Of a DNA stretch of 5,578 nucleotides, positions 4,830-5,578 are shown piece after piece (position 1 is the stretch's first letter; each line of letters begins with the position of its first letter). The notes under the pieces are model-generated. The model had not been told where the DNA came from and did no database searches. It was given only the letters and a program-made list of their open reading frames with translations. The stretch comes from Cyanobacteria bacterium UBA11370 (GTDB lineage: Bacteria; Cyanobacteriota; Cyanobacteriia; Cyanobacteriales; Coleofasciculaceae): assembly GCA_003486645.1 (NCBI GenBank), contig DNGI01000289.1:22686-28263 (forward strand), in the 5' to 3' direction. The position numbers and the translations under genes were made by a program.

Positions 4830-5408
4830 ATGACAATCACCACCAATCGCATTATGACTCTGGCGGAATACCTCAACTATGACGACGGCACAGATACCCG
4901 CTATGAACTCGTCAATGGAGAGTTGGTGGAAATGCCTTCAGAAAGTGATGTGAATCAGGCGATCGCAATTTTCCTACTCTTTGCCTTCGGGCAATTTATT
5001 CCTCCTAGATTATTGCGACGGGGCACAGAAATTGTCGTGACGGGTTCCCGTACCACTACGCGAATTCCGGATTTGATAGTACTAACAGAAGAACTCGCTA
5101 CCGTCCTCAGTGGAACGACAAGAAGTATCATCACTTCCGATATGCCTCCACCCGCTTTAGTTGTAGAAATCGTTTCTCCCGGAACAGAAAATGAGCAACG
5201 AGATTATCGCTACAAACGTTCTGAATACGGGGCACGGGGAATCACAGAATATTGGCTAGTCGATCCGCAGCGGGCTGTGGTGATAGTATTAACATTAGTG
5301 GCAGGATTCTATGAAGAAGCTCTGTTTCAAGGAAGCGATCCGATTGCCTCATCCACCTTTCCAAACCTTCAATTGACCGCCGCACAAATTCTTTTAGCCA
5401 GTAATTAG
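4830..5408 (+). CDS. Uma2 family PD-(D/E)XK endonuclease-like protein
   Basis: The 192-residue protein belongs to the Uma2 (DUF820) family, which is hugely expanded in cyanobacteria and predicted to have a restriction-endonuclease-like fold. No biological role is firmly established for most members. Visible signatures, in order: RYELVNGELVEM at 24-35, IPDLIVL at 79-85 (putative metal ligand Asp81), LVVEIVSP at 110-117 (Glu113), then Asp125, Lys129, Tyr133 and ITEYWLVDP at 138-146, and a C-terminal FPNLQLTAAQIL at 177-188. All conserved positions I know of are kept and the length is usual, so it looks intact. AAGGAG, eight bases before the ATG, makes the start secure. It stands alone between repeat tracts on the plus strand, with no toxin, antitoxin or methylase partner in view. 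It probably is not functionally linked to cobO. Confidence 0.93.
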   Translation: MTITTNRIMTLAEYLNYDDGTDTRYELVNGELVEMPSESDVNQAIAIFLLFAFGQFIPPRLLRRGTEIVVTGSRTTTRIPDLIVLTEELATVLSGTTRSIITSDMPPPALVVEIVSPGTENEQRDYRYKRSEYGARGITEYWLVDPQRAVVIVLTLVAGFYEEALFQGSDPIASSTFPNLQLTAAQILLASN

Positions 5409-5464
5409 AGGGCTAAGGAGAAAAAAATGGTGGCTTACTTATAGCGAGTCTATTTGATTCGTGA

Positions 5465-5514
5465 ACAAGGAGAGACAAGGAGAGACAAGGGAGACAAGGG
5501 AGACAAGGAGGAGG
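5465..5514 (+). repeat. Purine-rich ACAAGGRAG tandem repeat
   Basis: Five units run in tandem: ACAAGGAGAG twice (10 bases each), ACAAGGGAG twice and ACAAGGAGG once (9 bases each), with a final AGG. One strand is almost all purine with repeated G runs. It follows the Uma2 gene by about 55 bases. The rest of 5409-5578 shows no gene or clear terminator apart from a 5-codon reading frame at 5427-5444. Confidence 0.85.
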
Positions 5515-5578
5515 TGTTTTACAAATCATTTAGACTGGCTATATAGAATTTAGCAGTTAGCTATAGTATGTCCATTTA

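Overview
The window looks like a piece of a filamentous cyanobacterial chromosome. Six exact copies of the cyanobacterial HIP1 octamer GCGATCGC occur (282, 962, 2693, 3836, 4223, 4959), where chance would give about 0.1 in 5.6 kb. Nearly every gap between genes carries a tandem array with a 7-base period, a habit of filamentous cyanobacteria, and a Uma2-type gene is present. The strongest indicator is a three-gene minus-strand cluster that I recognise as fraC-fraD-fraE, the filament-integrity and septal-junction genes studied in Anabaena. The sequence does not say whether this organism makes heterocysts.

Layout: 1-250 is non-coding, with a three-hairpin element, one arm of a long-range inverted repeat and an AACCAAC array. 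The minus strand then carries fraE (251-1033, ABC-2 permease), a repeat-filled 123-base gap, fraD (1157-2203) and fraC (2200-2760). Transcription runs fraC to fraD to fraE. The 718 bases at 2761-3478 hold hairpins and degenerate sequence but no convincing gene. They separate fraC from a divergent plus-strand gene (3479-4612) encoding two fused CobA/CobO-type ATP:corrinoid adenosyltransferase domains. A second repeat-rich gap (4613-4829) precedes a Uma2-family PD-(D/E)XK nuclease gene (4830-5408). The window ends in a purine-rich 9-10-base tandem repeat.

How the genes work together: in Anabaena, FraC and FraD act at the septum between neighbouring cells and FraD is part of the septal junction, while FraE is a membrane permease also needed for filament integrity. 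Here they sit in the same order and probably form one operon. The corrinoid gene and the Uma2 gene have no evident functional tie to it.

The most unusual signal is architectural. The fraE reading frame, from start codon to stop codon, is bracketed without a spare base by 21-bp perfect inverted repeats made of AACCAAC heptamers, and it has no Shine-Dalgarno sequence. A second, imperfect 50-bp inverted repeat spans the whole fraE-to-cob block. I saw no CRISPR array, tRNA, rRNA, intact transposase or prophage gene.
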